From NCBI GenBank assembly GCA_016788165.1, contig JAEUTH010000042.1, positions 1-64,000 of the forward strand: a stretch of 64,000 nucleotides of DNA, written 5' to 3'. Made by a program: the position numbers and the translations under genes. Each line of letters starts with the position of its first letter. Position 1 is the stretch's first letter. The notes under the pieces are model-generated. The model saw only the letters and a program-made list of their open reading frames with translations. It searched no databases and was not told the origin of the DNA. This document shows, piece after piece, positions 54,506 to 63,953 of the stretch. Source of the DNA: Bacteroidia bacterium. GTDB taxonomy: Bacteria > Bacteroidota > Bacteroidia > AKYH767-A > OLB10.

Positions 54506-55747
54506 TTAGTTACCCGGTGTAAAAATATTTATTGCCTTGCCCTTTAACATGGAACCTATATAAGGCGTGTTGTTTGATTTCGACTGTATATGGTTGTTCG
54601 AAAAACAATAATCATCTAAACTAAATAAGGTAAGGCATGCGGGTTGATTTTCGGCAATGGAATAAACCGGAAGCTTTAAAATTTTTCGTGGGTTAGTTGT
54701 AAATGTTTCTATGATTTTATCTAAAGGCATTTTTTCGGCCAAACATTTGAAAACAATACCAAAAAACGACTCGCATCCTATCATGCCAAATTCAGCATAA
54801 TCAAACTCTACTTTTTTTGCCTCAACATCTTGGGGCGTATGGTCGCTCACTATGATATCTATTACACCTTGCACTAAGCCGTCAATTAATGCAGCTACAT
54901 CATGTGCACTGCGTAACGGTGGTTTTACTTTATAATTACTATCAAACTTTTGCAGGGCTGCATCTGTATCGTATAAATTATAAGCCGCTACATCGCACGT
55001 TACGGGCAAACCATTTTTACGCGCTTGTGCAATTAGTTGAACACTGCCGGCTGTACTAATTCTGCTAATGTGTATGGGAGTTTGTGTATAACTGCATAAT
55101 TGTATATCGCGCATTACCATTATCTCTTCGGCAATGGCAGGTATGCCTTTAAAGCCAAGCATAGTTGTTTGCGCACTTTCATTTACCATATTCTGACCGG
55201 TTAAGCTTTTATCTTCGGCAAAACTTAAAAGCGTGCTGTTTATATTTTTAATATACAGCATAGCACGTTGCATTACGCCACTATTTGTAATCGTATTTTT
55301 ATGGTTACTAAATGCAACAGCCCCGGCTTGCTGCATATCATACATTTCGGTTAACTCAGTGCCATCGGTATTTAAAGTAACTGCACCTATAGGGTGTACA
55401 TTTACTTCGTGGTTTTGGGTTTTCGAAAGTATGTAATCTACTTGTGCTTTGCTTTGTATTGCCGGTATGGTTGATGGCATTAAGGCAACATCAGTAAAAC
55501 CGCCTGCTTTAGCCGCATTGCAACCTGTAATTAAATCTTCCTTATGCTCCATGCCGGGGTCACAAAAATTTACACCCATATCAAACCAGCCTGTACTTAA
55601 GTACAATCCTTTGCCATCAATAAGGTTGCCTGTTGGGTTTAGGGTATTTGCTATTGTTTTTATCAACCCATTTTCTATCAACACATCGCAAACCTTGTTG
55701 TTGTAAACAGATGTGCTATCAACAATGGTTACTGACTTAATGAGCAT
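54506..55747 (-). CDS. Dihydroorotase homologue without metal ligands
   Basis: A 413-aa amidohydrolase of the class I dihydroorotase family: KEDLITGCNAAKAGGFTDVA, ALMPSTIPAIQSK, TTMLGFKGIPAIAEEIMVMR and IDIIVSDHTPQDVEAKKVEF. The conserved zinc motif HxH ('DLHVHLREPG' in active enzymes) reads DMGVNFCDPG here (about 56-65). The His of 'HAED' reads FAED, and the second His of 'HxxHxS' reads R (HISRIS). Only the late Asp remains. So it probably lacks catalytic zinc and may be a non-catalytic partner, as PyrC-like pseudo-dihydroorotases are of aspartate carbamoyltransferase. From memory, Bacteroidota homologues also lack several ligands. It lies 24 bases downstream of the BatA-like gene, in the same direction. 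Confidence 0.85.
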   Translation of the reverse strand: MLIKSVTIVDSTSVYNNKVCDVLIENGLIKTIANTLNPTGNLIDGKGLYLSTGWFDMGVNFCDPGMEHKEDLITGCNAAKAGGFTDVALMPSTIPAIQSKAQVDYILSKTQNHEVNVHPIGAVTLNTDGTELTEMYDMQQAGAVAFSNHKNTITNSGVMQRAMLYIKNINSTLLSFAEDKSLTGQNMVNESAQTTMLGFKGIPAIAEEIMVMRDIQLCSYTQTPIHISRISTAGSVQLIAQARKNGLPVTCDVAAYNLYDTDAALQKFDSNYKVKPPLRSAHDVAALIDGLVQGVIDIIVSDHTPQDVEAKKVEFDYAEFGMIGCESFFGIVFKCLAEKMPLDKIIETFTTNPRKILKLPVYSIAENQPACLTLFSLDDYCFSNNHIQSKSNNTPYIGSMLKGKAINIFTPGN

Positions 55748-55771
55748 GTTCTTACAGTTTATATTAGTTTA

Positions 55772-57805
55772 TTATTTTAAAAATCGGAGCAATAAAATTT
55801 CAAGTCCTAAAAAGAACAATGTAATAATAATACACCACTTCCATAAGTGTATGCCCGTTTGTTGTTGTGCCAATTGTTGCGTTACACTTCCGGCAACAGC
55901 TTTAATAACATTAGCATGGCTTACATTTAAATTTGTAAATATTTGCATCAGGTTATCGGCAGTAAAAAACTTTTGATCTGACTCGCGCCTATCATAGTTT
56001 AATGCAATTACAGCTTGCAAAATATTATTCAGTTTTAATTGATATAAGCCTGCTTGCTTAACTACATCGCTAATAATAACCTGTACCCCATTATTGTTTT
56101 TATGCGCTGGTATAATGTCAAACTTAATAGCATCGTTGGTAAGATGAAATACGCTTTCGCCCAAATTACCTGCATCTAAATTGATGGTGTTGGTTTGTGC
56201 TATTGTATAAGCAATTGGTTGCTGTTGCTGACTATACAATGCCATATTATAAATGGCGGGCGCAAATAAATAATGATTTACAAAATTACTGGCCAACGGA
56301 TTTAGAGGTACTGCAAATAGATATGCTTTTCCTTTTCCGGTTGTATATGATTTTAAAAAAGGATAGCCGCCTTGCAGGTTCATTATTACTTCGCCACTGC
56401 TTAATGCGTTTGATATGCCGAAGTAAGTTGATGCTGTAGGCATAATGGTGTTTTCAGGTGTTTTGCTGAATACATTTTTAAACAATTTATTTTCTATTTC
56501 AATTTTATCAACCAATGCTTTGTTATGTATGAGCCCCGTAAGCATATCGGCATGTAACTGTTGTAATAAATTATTATATGAATTTATATCGCATGCCGTA
56601 TCCGGAAAAATTACAAGTGTGCCGCCTTTGTTTACAAAATTTTGTAATTCAGTTGCCATGCCACTGCTTATTTCTTTTAGCTCATTTAATAAAATGATGT
56701 TGGACTTATGTACTAATGCATAATCAATTTGATTGCTGTTTATTGCTTTATAAGTAAAATTAGTGTTGCTGCTAAAAAGCCTTTGCAAATAGTTGCTTTC
56801 GGTTTGGTGGTAAACATGTAAAACAGGTATTGATTGTTGTATGTTAAAACTAAAGTAATAGCTATCATCAAATGTGATGGGATAGTCTGTTAATTTAATT
56901 TCAGCACCTTGCCAGCCTGCTTGTGTTGATGTATATGCCAATACAACATCACTATATTTATCGGCACCTACGCTCACAGTTGCTACAGCCTTTTGTTGTT
57001 GATTAATGGTAAGTTTCAACGGAATGTTTTCAACCTCAGTATCGCCATTGTTTTTTACACGCACATAAATATTTACGGGTTGATTTATTTGCACAACAGG
57101 CGACTCGAGCCAGCAACTATCAATGTAAATATTATTTGTGGTTTTTGCAGCAAGTGCAATTAACGATACAGGTGCCGTATCTGTTTTAAGCAAGTTAAAA
57201 TCAAAATAGTTTTGTTGAAAATCGGAAATGATGTATGACTGTTGCCGGCTGATGCCTGCATTTAGTAATGCCTCGTTTTGCCTGGCTCTTATTTGTGATA
57301 GTGTTTTACCCGGTGCACTGCTTTTAATTTGTTGTACCTGATCAATAAATTCTTCGCGGCTAAGCATCCGTTGATTTTCGGGGTTAAAATCAGCCGTAAG
57401 CAACTGAAACTTGTCGGTAGCTGTATAAGCACGTGCTACTTCTATTGCCTTTTCTTGTGCCTGTTGCAGCAACGTACCCTGACTGCCAATAGCATCCATG
57501 CTAAATGAATTATCTACAAAAACACTTATGGCTTGCTGGCCTGCTACCGGTTGTTTTTTTTGTGGAATGAATGGTTGTGCAAATGCCAACACTAAAAACA
57601 CTATAGCCAATATACGGCATATAAGTACCAACAAGTGCTTTAGCTTACTTTGTGCATTGGTTTCCTCTTTAAGTTGTTGTAAAAATCTAACATTGGTAAA
57701 TGCAACTTTTTTAAATCGTCTGAAATTAAAAAGATGTATTAATATGGGTATGGCTATCAGAAAAAGCGCATATAAAAATGCTGGGGTTACAAAGCTTACA
57801 TTCAT
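55772..57805 (-). CDS. BatA-like (aerotolerance) membrane protein
   Basis: A 677-aa protein. The N-terminal 'BatA' region has two helices (PAFLYALFLIAIPILIHLFN and LLVLICRILAIVFLVLAFAQ) with FRRFKKVAFTNVRFLQQLKE between them, which defines the family. A von Willebrand-like domain follows (AISVFVDNSFSMDAIGSQGT, the D-x-S-x-S metal site), then long periplasmic beta-rich segments and a C-terminal helix (CIIITLFFLGLEILLLRFL). Such proteins are uncharacterised relatives of the Bacteroides aerotolerance operon. No MoxR ATPase or other Bat gene is next to it. The dihydroorotase-like gene follows 24 bases downstream. Confidence 0.87.
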   Translation of the reverse strand: MNVSFVTPAFLYALFLIAIPILIHLFNFRRFKKVAFTNVRFLQQLKEETNAQSKLKHLLVLICRILAIVFLVLAFAQPFIPQKKQPVAGQQAISVFVDNSFSMDAIGSQGTLLQQAQEKAIEVARAYTATDKFQLLTADFNPENQRMLSREEFIDQVQQIKSSAPGKTLSQIRARQNEALLNAGISRQQSYIISDFQQNYFDFNLLKTDTAPVSLIALAAKTTNNIYIDSCWLESPVVQINQPVNIYVRVKNNGDTEVENIPLKLTINQQQKAVATVSVGADKYSDVVLAYTSTQAGWQGAEIKLTDYPITFDDSYYFSFNIQQSIPVLHVYHQTESNYLQRLFSSNTNFTYKAINSNQIDYALVHKSNIILLNELKEISSGMATELQNFVNKGGTLVIFPDTACDINSYNNLLQQLHADMLTGLIHNKALVDKIEIENKLFKNVFSKTPENTIMPTASTYFGISNALSSGEVIMNLQGGYPFLKSYTTGKGKAYLFAVPLNPLASNFVNHYLFAPAIYNMALYSQQQQPIAYTIAQTNTINLDAGNLGESVFHLTNDAIKFDIIPAHKNNNGVQVIISDVVKQAGLYQLKLNNILQAVIALNYDRRESDQKFFTADNLMQIFTNLNVSHANVIKAVAGSVTQQLAQQQTGIHLWKWCIIITLFFLGLEILLLRFLK

Positions 57806-58082
57806 TATTTAATGGAAATGCTTTTTATGGCGTGGCGAATATATAAATATGGCTAAACCAAAGCAGTTGCATTAAAACGTTGTCAGGGCTTCATTTATTA
57901 GTAAGCTCATTTTTTAACTGAAAATTATTCTTTTAAAAAACAAAACCCGTTTTACTTCCTATTTTCCAGATAATTCTAAAGATTAAAATCTGATACGCTG
58001 ATAACGTAAATATCAAAAGCAAACAAAAGGCCTGCATTTTAATTTAGGAACCGTGCGCTTGAATCAATAACTAAATTCAAAT

Positions 58083-59345
58083 CTATTTTTTATCAGTTGG
58101 TGTAACTGGCTCGGTATCGCTATCCGCATCAGTTTCATCTGTATCCGCATCAAAAGGTTGAACCGATTTAATTTTTGATGGGTTAACTGTTAGTGTTGCT
58201 TCCGTTGTTTTTACATCGTTGGCTGGTATTTGGCCCGAACCTTTTATAGCTTTCAGTTTGTTTAATAAATCGAACCAAAATGGTGCACCTAACGATATTG
58301 CCATTGCTGTTACCAAAAAGCCCCAAAGGTTATTTATGGGGTTAAATGAGCGCCATGCTATGTATTTAATTTTATCCCAGGTATTAAATCGTTTCAACGA
58401 TACGTTGCCATCAGCATCTTTTACTTTTTTACGCATTTTATCAAATCCCCAACCCGAGCCTAAAATATTGGCTATATCTGCCTGGTCGGATAATAGCGTT
58501 TCATACGTTTGGCGTAATATACTATCGCTTGTAAGTGTTGTGGTGTCTTTACTAATGGTAATTATCTGATTTAAACTGTCTGATTTACTGGTACTCATAG
58601 CTAAAGCAACCAACTGGCTACGGGCATCTTTATCTTTCGATAATACATCCACTATCTTAAATGTATTTACATTAAAAGCTGCTGCAATAAAAAAGCCTAC
58701 AAAAAATAATATCAGTTGTACCTTACGTTTGTACCAACCTGAGGTACGCTCCATGGTTTGGTCGAACCAGGTTTCTAAACTTGCTTTAAATTTCACAAAA
58801 TCAAAATCGGCCATTACCAATTTACTCATCAACTCTTCGCGCGTTTCTTTATCCAGATGTATGGTTTTGCCATTAAGTTCAAATTCATTTGCCTGCAATG
58901 CTTTGCGTATAATAAGCATGTCATTTGCAGGGTTGCCTTGGTTTTTGCTTAAAATAGCCAGCAATACATCTGAAAAATTTTGCGCATCCATATAGGATGG
59001 TTTGCTGTGCAATTTGTTTTCGGCCATGTAATATATTGCCGGATGGTCGTAAAATTTGGCAGCAAATGATTTTTTGTAATTACCGGTTTCGAGTAAGAAA
59101 AACCCACGGATACTGCGTTTGGTATTTCTGTAAAACATACGCACTTTATCTAAAACCGAAAGTGCATTTTCATATTTCTCAACATACTCATCGTTGAGCA
59201 TACGCTCAATGCCTTTGCGTAAAAACCGGGCACGCATGCCTATGTTGGTTGTAATTATTTCATTTAAAATGGTGGCTAATAAACTGTATAACAGGTATAT
59301 AAAAACCAAACCAATGGTTACATCTAATACTACTGAACCAAACAT
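58083..59345 (-). CDS. Unknown membrane protein with four helices
   Basis: A 420-aa protein I cannot assign to a named family. The first helix (VVLDVTIGLVFIYLLYSLLA) is followed by a polar helical region (RARFLRKGIERMLNDEYVEK). A helix at about residue 213 (VQLILFFVGFFIAAAFNVN), a long soluble part, then another helix (LWGFLVTAMAISLGAPFWF) and a highly acidic Asp/Thr-rich tail (DTDETDADSDTEP) follow. The arrangement suggests an inner-membrane protein with large cytosolic parts. It lies 25 bases behind the homogentisate dioxygenase gene in the same direction and may share its message, but a functional link is not evident. Confidence 0.7.
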   Translation of the reverse strand: MFGSVVLDVTIGLVFIYLLYSLLATILNEIITTNIGMRARFLRKGIERMLNDEYVEKYENALSVLDKVRMFYRNTKRSIRGFFLLETGNYKKSFAAKFYDHPAIYYMAENKLHSKPSYMDAQNFSDVLLAILSKNQGNPANDMLIIRKALQANEFELNGKTIHLDKETREELMSKLVMADFDFVKFKASLETWFDQTMERTSGWYKRKVQLILFFVGFFIAAAFNVNTFKIVDVLSKDKDARSQLVALAMSTSKSDSLNQIITISKDTTTLTSDSILRQTYETLLSDQADIANILGSGWGFDKMRKKVKDADGNVSLKRFNTWDKIKYIAWRSFNPINNLWGFLVTAMAISLGAPFWFDLLNKLKAIKGSGQIPANDVKTTEATLTVNPSKIKSVQPFDADTDETDADSDTEPVTPTDKK

Positions 59346-59370
59346 AGTGTTGCGGTATTAAGGGTTTATT

Positions 59371-60528
59371 TTAAGTTAACCAGCTTTTATGATAGCTATC
59401 ATCATAAATATCCAATGCGGCTTGTGTTACCCACAAGGGCTTAAATGTATCAATCATAACAGCCAATTCTTTGGTTTCTTTTTGACCCAAACTTTTTTCG
59501 ACCGTACCCGGATGCGGTCCATGCGGAATACCTGCCGGATGCAAAGTAATCTGACCACGCACAACTGATTTGCGGCTCATAAAATCGCCATCAACGTAAT
59601 ACAAAACTTCATCGCTATCTACATTACTGTGGTTATATGGTACGGGTATGCTTAACGGATGATAATCGTACAAACGTGGCACAAAGGAGCAAATCACATA
59701 ATTATGGGCTTCAAAAGTTTGATGTATGGGCGGAGGCATGTGTATGCGTCCGGTTATGGGCTCAAAATCATGAATGCTAAATGCATAAGGGTAATGGTTG
59801 CCGTCCCATCCAATGGCATCAAAAGGATGTGTGGCATATACATAATCATACAGCATTTGTTCCTTTTTTATAATCACTTTAAAATCGCCTGTTTGGTCAA
59901 AAGTTTTTAAATCTTTTGGTTTTCTGAAATCGCGTTCGCAATAAGGCGCATGCTCTTCGTATTGCCCATAAGCATTACGATACCGCCTGGGTGTTTCAAT
60001 GGGACTAAACGAATCAACTATCAATAGCCTGTTATTGCTATCATTAAAATGCATCTGATAAATGGTACCTCTTGGAATGATTAAATAGTCGCCATAAGCA
60101 AAATCCAAACTTCCATAAATAGTATCTAACCTGCCACTGCCTTCATGTATAAAAATCATTTCATCGGCATCGGCATTTTTAAAAAAATAGTCGGTGTTTG
60201 ATTGCTGTGGTGCTGCCAGGCTAATATGCAAATCGCTGTTAACTAAAACGGGCGTCCGGCTTTTTAGGTAGTCGGATTGCGGCTTTACGTTATACCCAAT
60301 AAAACTCTGATGTTTAAGCGAGCGTTTAAAGGCCAATGCAGGCGAAATATCAACACCCTCGCCAACTGATTTTACCATGGTGGGCGGATAGCAGTGATAA
60401 ATTAACGAATAAACATTACTAAACCCATGTGTTGAAACCAACTCTTCGGCATATAGCTGGCCATTGGGTTTCCGAAATTGTGTATGGCGCTTAGGCGGTA
60501 TGTTGCCGGCCGAGTAATATTGTGGCAT
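59371..60528 (-). CDS. hmgA: Homogentisate 1,2-dioxygenase
   Basis: A 385-aa Fe(II) dioxygenase that opens the ring of homogentisate in tyrosine and phenylalanine breakdown, giving maleylacetoacetate. The fold's double cupin is shown by GNIPPKRHTQFRKPNGQLYA at the start, FIHEGSGRLDTIYGSLDFAY, and the catalytic region HMPPPIHQTFEA with YNHSNVDSDEVLYYVDGDF and HPAGIPHGPHPG. The His and Glu iron ligands look intact. The length is slightly short of the human enzyme but normal for bacteria. No other gene of the pathway (4-HPPD, FAH) is in the window. A TAAATTTG box (plus 60548-60555) lies 19 bases before the ATG, with a TTG 15 bases further up, closer than usual. Confidence 0.93.
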   Translation of the reverse strand: MPQYYSAGNIPPKRHTQFRKPNGQLYAEELVSTHGFSNVYSLIYHCYPPTMVKSVGEGVDISPALAFKRSLKHQSFIGYNVKPQSDYLKSRTPVLVNSDLHISLAAPQQSNTDYFFKNADADEMIFIHEGSGRLDTIYGSLDFAYGDYLIIPRGTIYQMHFNDSNNRLLIVDSFSPIETPRRYRNAYGQYEEHAPYCERDFRKPKDLKTFDQTGDFKVIIKKEQMLYDYVYATHPFDAIGWDGNHYPYAFSIHDFEPITGRIHMPPPIHQTFEAHNYVICSFVPRLYDYHPLSIPVPYNHSNVDSDEVLYYVDGDFMSRKSVVRGQITLHPAGIPHGPHPGTVEKSLGQKETKELAVMIDTFKPLWVTQAALDIYDDSYHKSWLT

Positions 60529-60667
60529 AACGATTTTTATTATAGTGCAAATTTAATGGGTTTTTATTGTCAATGTTTTTTTATCCGATAAAAATTTGAA
60601 TTAAAGAACATGGATGCTTGTTGCAATTGCTTTTTAATTTAGCCGCCTTATTTGAGAGAAACTACGT

Positions 60668-61957
60668 GTGGATAAAACCGTTTTAATTATTGCCTATTAT
60701 TTTCCGCCTGTAAAGGGTGCTGCACCATGGCGTCCGTATTCGTGGTGCCAGTATTTTGGCCAACAACAATTAAAAACAACTGTAATTACCAGACACTGGC
60801 AAGGTTTTGAAAGTAATTGGGCGCAAATGACAGCGCCCAATTTTGAGCCCCCAAAGGTAGGCATAGAAAAAGATTATACACTTATTCAGTTACCAACCAA
60901 AGCATGGTGTTTATATACTTTTTACCGTAACTATTTATTTAAAATACCGGGTTTGAGCGCCTTGTTTTTTGCCTTTGCCGCAGCATTAGGTCGCTTTGGT
61001 TTAGAGGTAGATGCTTACACTACTTTTGCAGCTTACCTTATAAATCATTTAAAAACTAATAACTACGATGCCATTGTTGTTACTTACCCGCCAAGTAATT
61101 TATTAAAACTATTACCGCTTTTACGAAAGCATAGCCGGGCAAAAATTATTGTTGATTTTAGAGATTGGCTTAACAATGAAATGCTTCAGCACAATTATAA
61201 GCCGGGCATAAAGCAGCAATATTTAAACTACTGTCAGAGTTGTTATGCTAAAAAGCATTTAAAATTTGCCGATGCTGTAACGGTGGTTACACCTGCTTTT
61301 ACACCATTGGTACAAGCGCTTTATAAAGGGCCGGTACATTTAATTTATAATGGCTATGAGCATGAGTTGCTTGCATCTTTATCAAAACAAAAGCAACGTA
61401 AATTTACCATTGCTTACATAGGCAATATGTATGCAAATATGAACATGGATTTGTTGCTGGATGGTTTGCAAATTTTTTTAAAAAATAAAACCCATAATAT
61501 TCAGGTGCAGTTTATTGGTGTGGCTTCGCAGCAAGCAATGTTGCAAAAAATAAATGCTTTTATACCACAACCATTTTTAATAACTACACCTATGCTCGAC
61601 AAGCAGGAAGCATTACAATACACCAAAAATGCCGATGTATTATTGCAATTTGGTTGGACGGATTATAACGGCATAGTAGGCACTAAAACTTTTGACTATA
61701 TGGCATCGGGCAATCCGATTTTGTTGGCACCTGCCGATGTTGTAATGCAACAACTTTTCGATAAAACCAATGCCGGTATAACTGTAAGCACCACACATTT
61801 ATTTGTGCAAGCATTAGAAACCTGGTACGATGAATGGAAACAAAACGGCCATATTAAATGGCATACCCACTTGGGTGTTGTTGAAACTTACAGCCGTAAA
61901 AACCAAAGCAATCTAATGGCAGCACTTATTTTTGAAACTTTAAATACACCTGCATAA
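60668..61957 (+). CDS. Glycosyltransferase (GT-B, GT4-like)
   Basis: A 429-aa protein. The N-terminus VLIIAYYFPPVKGAAPWRPY is the typical opening of family 4-like transferases that act on lipid-linked sugars. The C-terminal Rossmann half has FTIAYIGNMYANMNMDLLLD and VLLQFGWTDYNGIVGTKTFD, ending the donor site with MASGNPILLAPADVV. The start is a GTG at 60668: the in-frame codons before it lead to a stop (TGA) at 60653, and no ATG is available. It begins a three-gene run of glycosyltransferases that are almost touching. The sugar and acceptor are unknown; surface polysaccharide assembly is likely by context. Confidence 0.87.
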   Translation: MDKTVLIIAYYFPPVKGAAPWRPYSWCQYFGQQQLKTTVITRHWQGFESNWAQMTAPNFEPPKVGIEKDYTLIQLPTKAWCLYTFYRNYLFKIPGLSALFFAFAAALGRFGLEVDAYTTFAAYLINHLKTNNYDAIVVTYPPSNLLKLLPLLRKHSRAKIIVDFRDWLNNEMLQHNYKPGIKQQYLNYCQSCYAKKHLKFADAVTVVTPAFTPLVQALYKGPVHLIYNGYEHELLASLSKQKQRKFTIAYIGNMYANMNMDLLLDGLQIFLKNKTHNIQVQFIGVASQQAMLQKINAFIPQPFLITTPMLDKQEALQYTKNADVLLQFGWTDYNGIVGTKTFDYMASGNPILLAPADVVMQQLFDKTNAGITVSTTHLFVQALETWYDEWKQNGHIKWHTHLGVVETYSRKNQSNLMAALIFETLNTPA

Positions 61958-63064
61958 ATGCATATAGTAGTAGTGTTTTCAAATATCGAAAACAGCTTAG
62001 CCTTTTACTGGATGGCAGAAGCGTTTGCAAAACTGCCACATCAGTTTACCTATGTTTTTATGCATCCGCATAAACCGGCACTTGCAACGCAAATAGAGGC
62101 TTTGGGTAATCGGGTAATACAAATAAAATATGCAGGCAAAAACGATGGACTAACAGCAGGCATGCAACTATATAGTCTTTTTAAAAAGTTGAAACCCGAT
62201 GTAGTGCATGCCCATTTGTTTGATGCTTCGATGTTTGCACTTACTGCGGCATGGCTGGCAGGCATAAAGAAAAGAGTTTATACACGGCACCACAGTGATT
62301 TCCACCACAAATCATACAAACATGCTATAAAGTATGATAGATGGATAAATAACAGAGCCACACATATAGTTGCTATTTCTGAAAACGTAAAAGAGATACT
62401 TATAAAGTTGGAACATGTAAAACCAACAAAAATTTACTTAATACATCATGGCTTTAATCTGGATGCACTTGTGCAAGTAGAAGCCGAAGCAGTTGATGCG
62501 TTAAAACTGAAGTACAATGCAAAACAGCAATATCCGGTAATTGGTGTTATATCGCGTTTTACTTACTGGAAAGGCATTCAATACATCATACCCGCTTTTG
62601 AACAACTACTGCAACAACACCCCCATGCACTACTTATTTTAGCTAACGCCACCGGTAGCTATAGCCAAGTACTGGACGAAATGTTGGAAAAATTACCGGT
62701 TGGTTCCTGGCAAAAAATTGAGTTTGAACCAAACATTGCAGCACTTTACAAATTGTTTGATGTATTTGTGCATGTGCCTGTTGATAAAGCCTTTGAAGCC
62801 TTTGGGCAAGTGTATATCGAAGCACTGGCTGCCGGGGTACCATCAGTATTTACGCTTAGCGGTATTGCCCCTGAATTTATCGAACATGGTAAACATGCTT
62901 ATATAGTTGATTATTGTAACAGTGTTCAAATTAATGAAGGCATACAATATTTACTTTCCAGTTCCAATGGCAGCGACATGGTGCAAAACGGCCGCAATGC
63001 AGTTTACAACTTATTTGGTATAGATAAAATGATAACTAAGTTGATGTTTGTTTATGAGCAATAG
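61958..63064 (+). CDS. Glycosyltransferase family 4
   Basis: A 368-aa GT-B enzyme. KPDVVHAHLFDASMFALTAA and KRVYTRHHSDFHHKSYKHA are the acceptor-side blocks, and the donor side has VIGVISRFTYWKGIQYIIPA and EAFGQVYIEALAAGVPSVFT (the EX7E-type motif). It starts directly at the base after the previous stop, so the two are translated in tandem. Its 3' end overlaps the next transferase. A role in building a surface glycan is inferred from the group. Confidence 0.9.
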   Translation: MHIVVVFSNIENSLAFYWMAEAFAKLPHQFTYVFMHPHKPALATQIEALGNRVIQIKYAGKNDGLTAGMQLYSLFKKLKPDVVHAHLFDASMFALTAAWLAGIKKRVYTRHHSDFHHKSYKHAIKYDRWINNRATHIVAISENVKEILIKLEHVKPTKIYLIHHGFNLDALVQVEAEAVDALKLKYNAKQQYPVIGVISRFTYWKGIQYIIPAFEQLLQQHPHALLILANATGSYSQVLDEMLEKLPVGSWQKIEFEPNIAALYKLFDVFVHVPVDKAFEAFGQVYIEALAAGVPSVFTLSGIAPEFIEHGKHAYIVDYCNSVQINEGIQYLLSSSNGSDMVQNGRNAVYNLFGIDKMITKLMFVYEQ

Positions 63065-63953
63065 CCCCTTTTTCAGTTTAATAATTCCCAGTTATAACCG
63101 CGCTGGTTTTATTGCCAAGGCAATTCAATCGGCTACGCAGCAAACATTCAGTTCTATTCAGATTATAGTAATTGATGATGGCAGCACCGACAACACAAAT
63201 GATGTAGTTGCAAGTTTAAATTTACCTAATCTGCAATACTATAAAACCGAAAATGCCGAACGTGCAGCAGCCCGAAATTTTGGCGTATCAAAAGCAACAG
63301 GGCAATACATTACTTTTTTAGACTCGGACGACTACTTACTTCCAAACCATTTTGAAGTTGCTTACCGGTTTATACAAGCACAAAATAACCCCGCCATTTT
63401 TTACCAACCCAATAATTTTGTGGATGCCAACGGAAAAGTTACCCATCCGCATAAAAAAATTAAGGACGATGTTACCCGTGCATTAATTGTAGAAGGCAAC
63501 CTGATGAGCTGCATAGGCGTGTTTTTAAGAAATGAAATAGCACAAACATTTAAATTTAATACCGACAGGGCTTTAAGCGGTACCGAAGACCATGAACTTT
63601 GGCTACGTATTGCTGCACATCACACCATACTTTATAATCGCGTAGTTACCTCGTGCATGGTACAACACGATAGCAGAAGTGTAATGGCTGTAAATGATGC
63701 AACACTGATCAAGCGATTGCAGTTATTTGTGTATTATATGAAGCAAAACCAGCAATTTATTGCCAGATATAAAAATTTACTGCCAGCCATGGAAGCGCAA
63801 GCCTGGTCGTACTTATCGCTACACTTTGCATTAACAGGCAAGCATAAAAAACAAGCAATTCATTTTTTCACAAAAGCTGTACGTACCTACCCGCCTTTTA
63901 TATTTCAGAAAAGATGTGCAGCCATAATTAAACAACTGCTTTTAAACAATTAG
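63054..63953 (+). CDS. Glycosyltransferase family 2 (GT-A)
   Basis: A 299-aa GT-A enzyme. FSLIIPSYNRAGFIAKAIQS, then the UDP-sugar loop IIVIDDGSTDNTNDVV, ARNFGVSKATGQYITFLDSD (DxD at the end) and GTEDHELWLRIAAHH (catalytic 'ED' motif) are all present. It overlaps the previous gene by 11 bases. I chose ATG 63054 (MSNSPFF) rather than the TTG at 63048, because GT2 proteins begin just before the PxxSIIxPxxN block. It ends 47 bases from the window edge. Together with the two GT4 genes it forms a glycan-assembly cluster that may continue beyond the window. Confidence 0.9.
   Translation: MSNSPFFSLIIPSYNRAGFIAKAIQSATQQTFSSIQIIVIDDGSTDNTNDVVASLNLPNLQYYKTENAERAAARNFGVSKATGQYITFLDSDDYLLPNHFEVAYRFIQAQNNPAIFYQPNNFVDANGKVTHPHKKIKDDVTRALIVEGNLMSCIGVFLRNEIAQTFKFNTDRALSGTEDHELWLRIAAHHTILYNRVVTSCMVQHDSRSVMAVNDATLIKRLQLFVYYMKQNQQFIARYKNLLPAMEAQAWSYLSLHFALTGKHKKQAIHFFTKAVRTYPPFIFQKRCAAIIKQLLLNN

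Noticed and set aside
60548-60573. TAAATTTG with TTG 15 bases upstream as the hmgA promoter
   Set aside because: Spacing is four to five bases too short for a confident call; kept as a remark in the gene entry.
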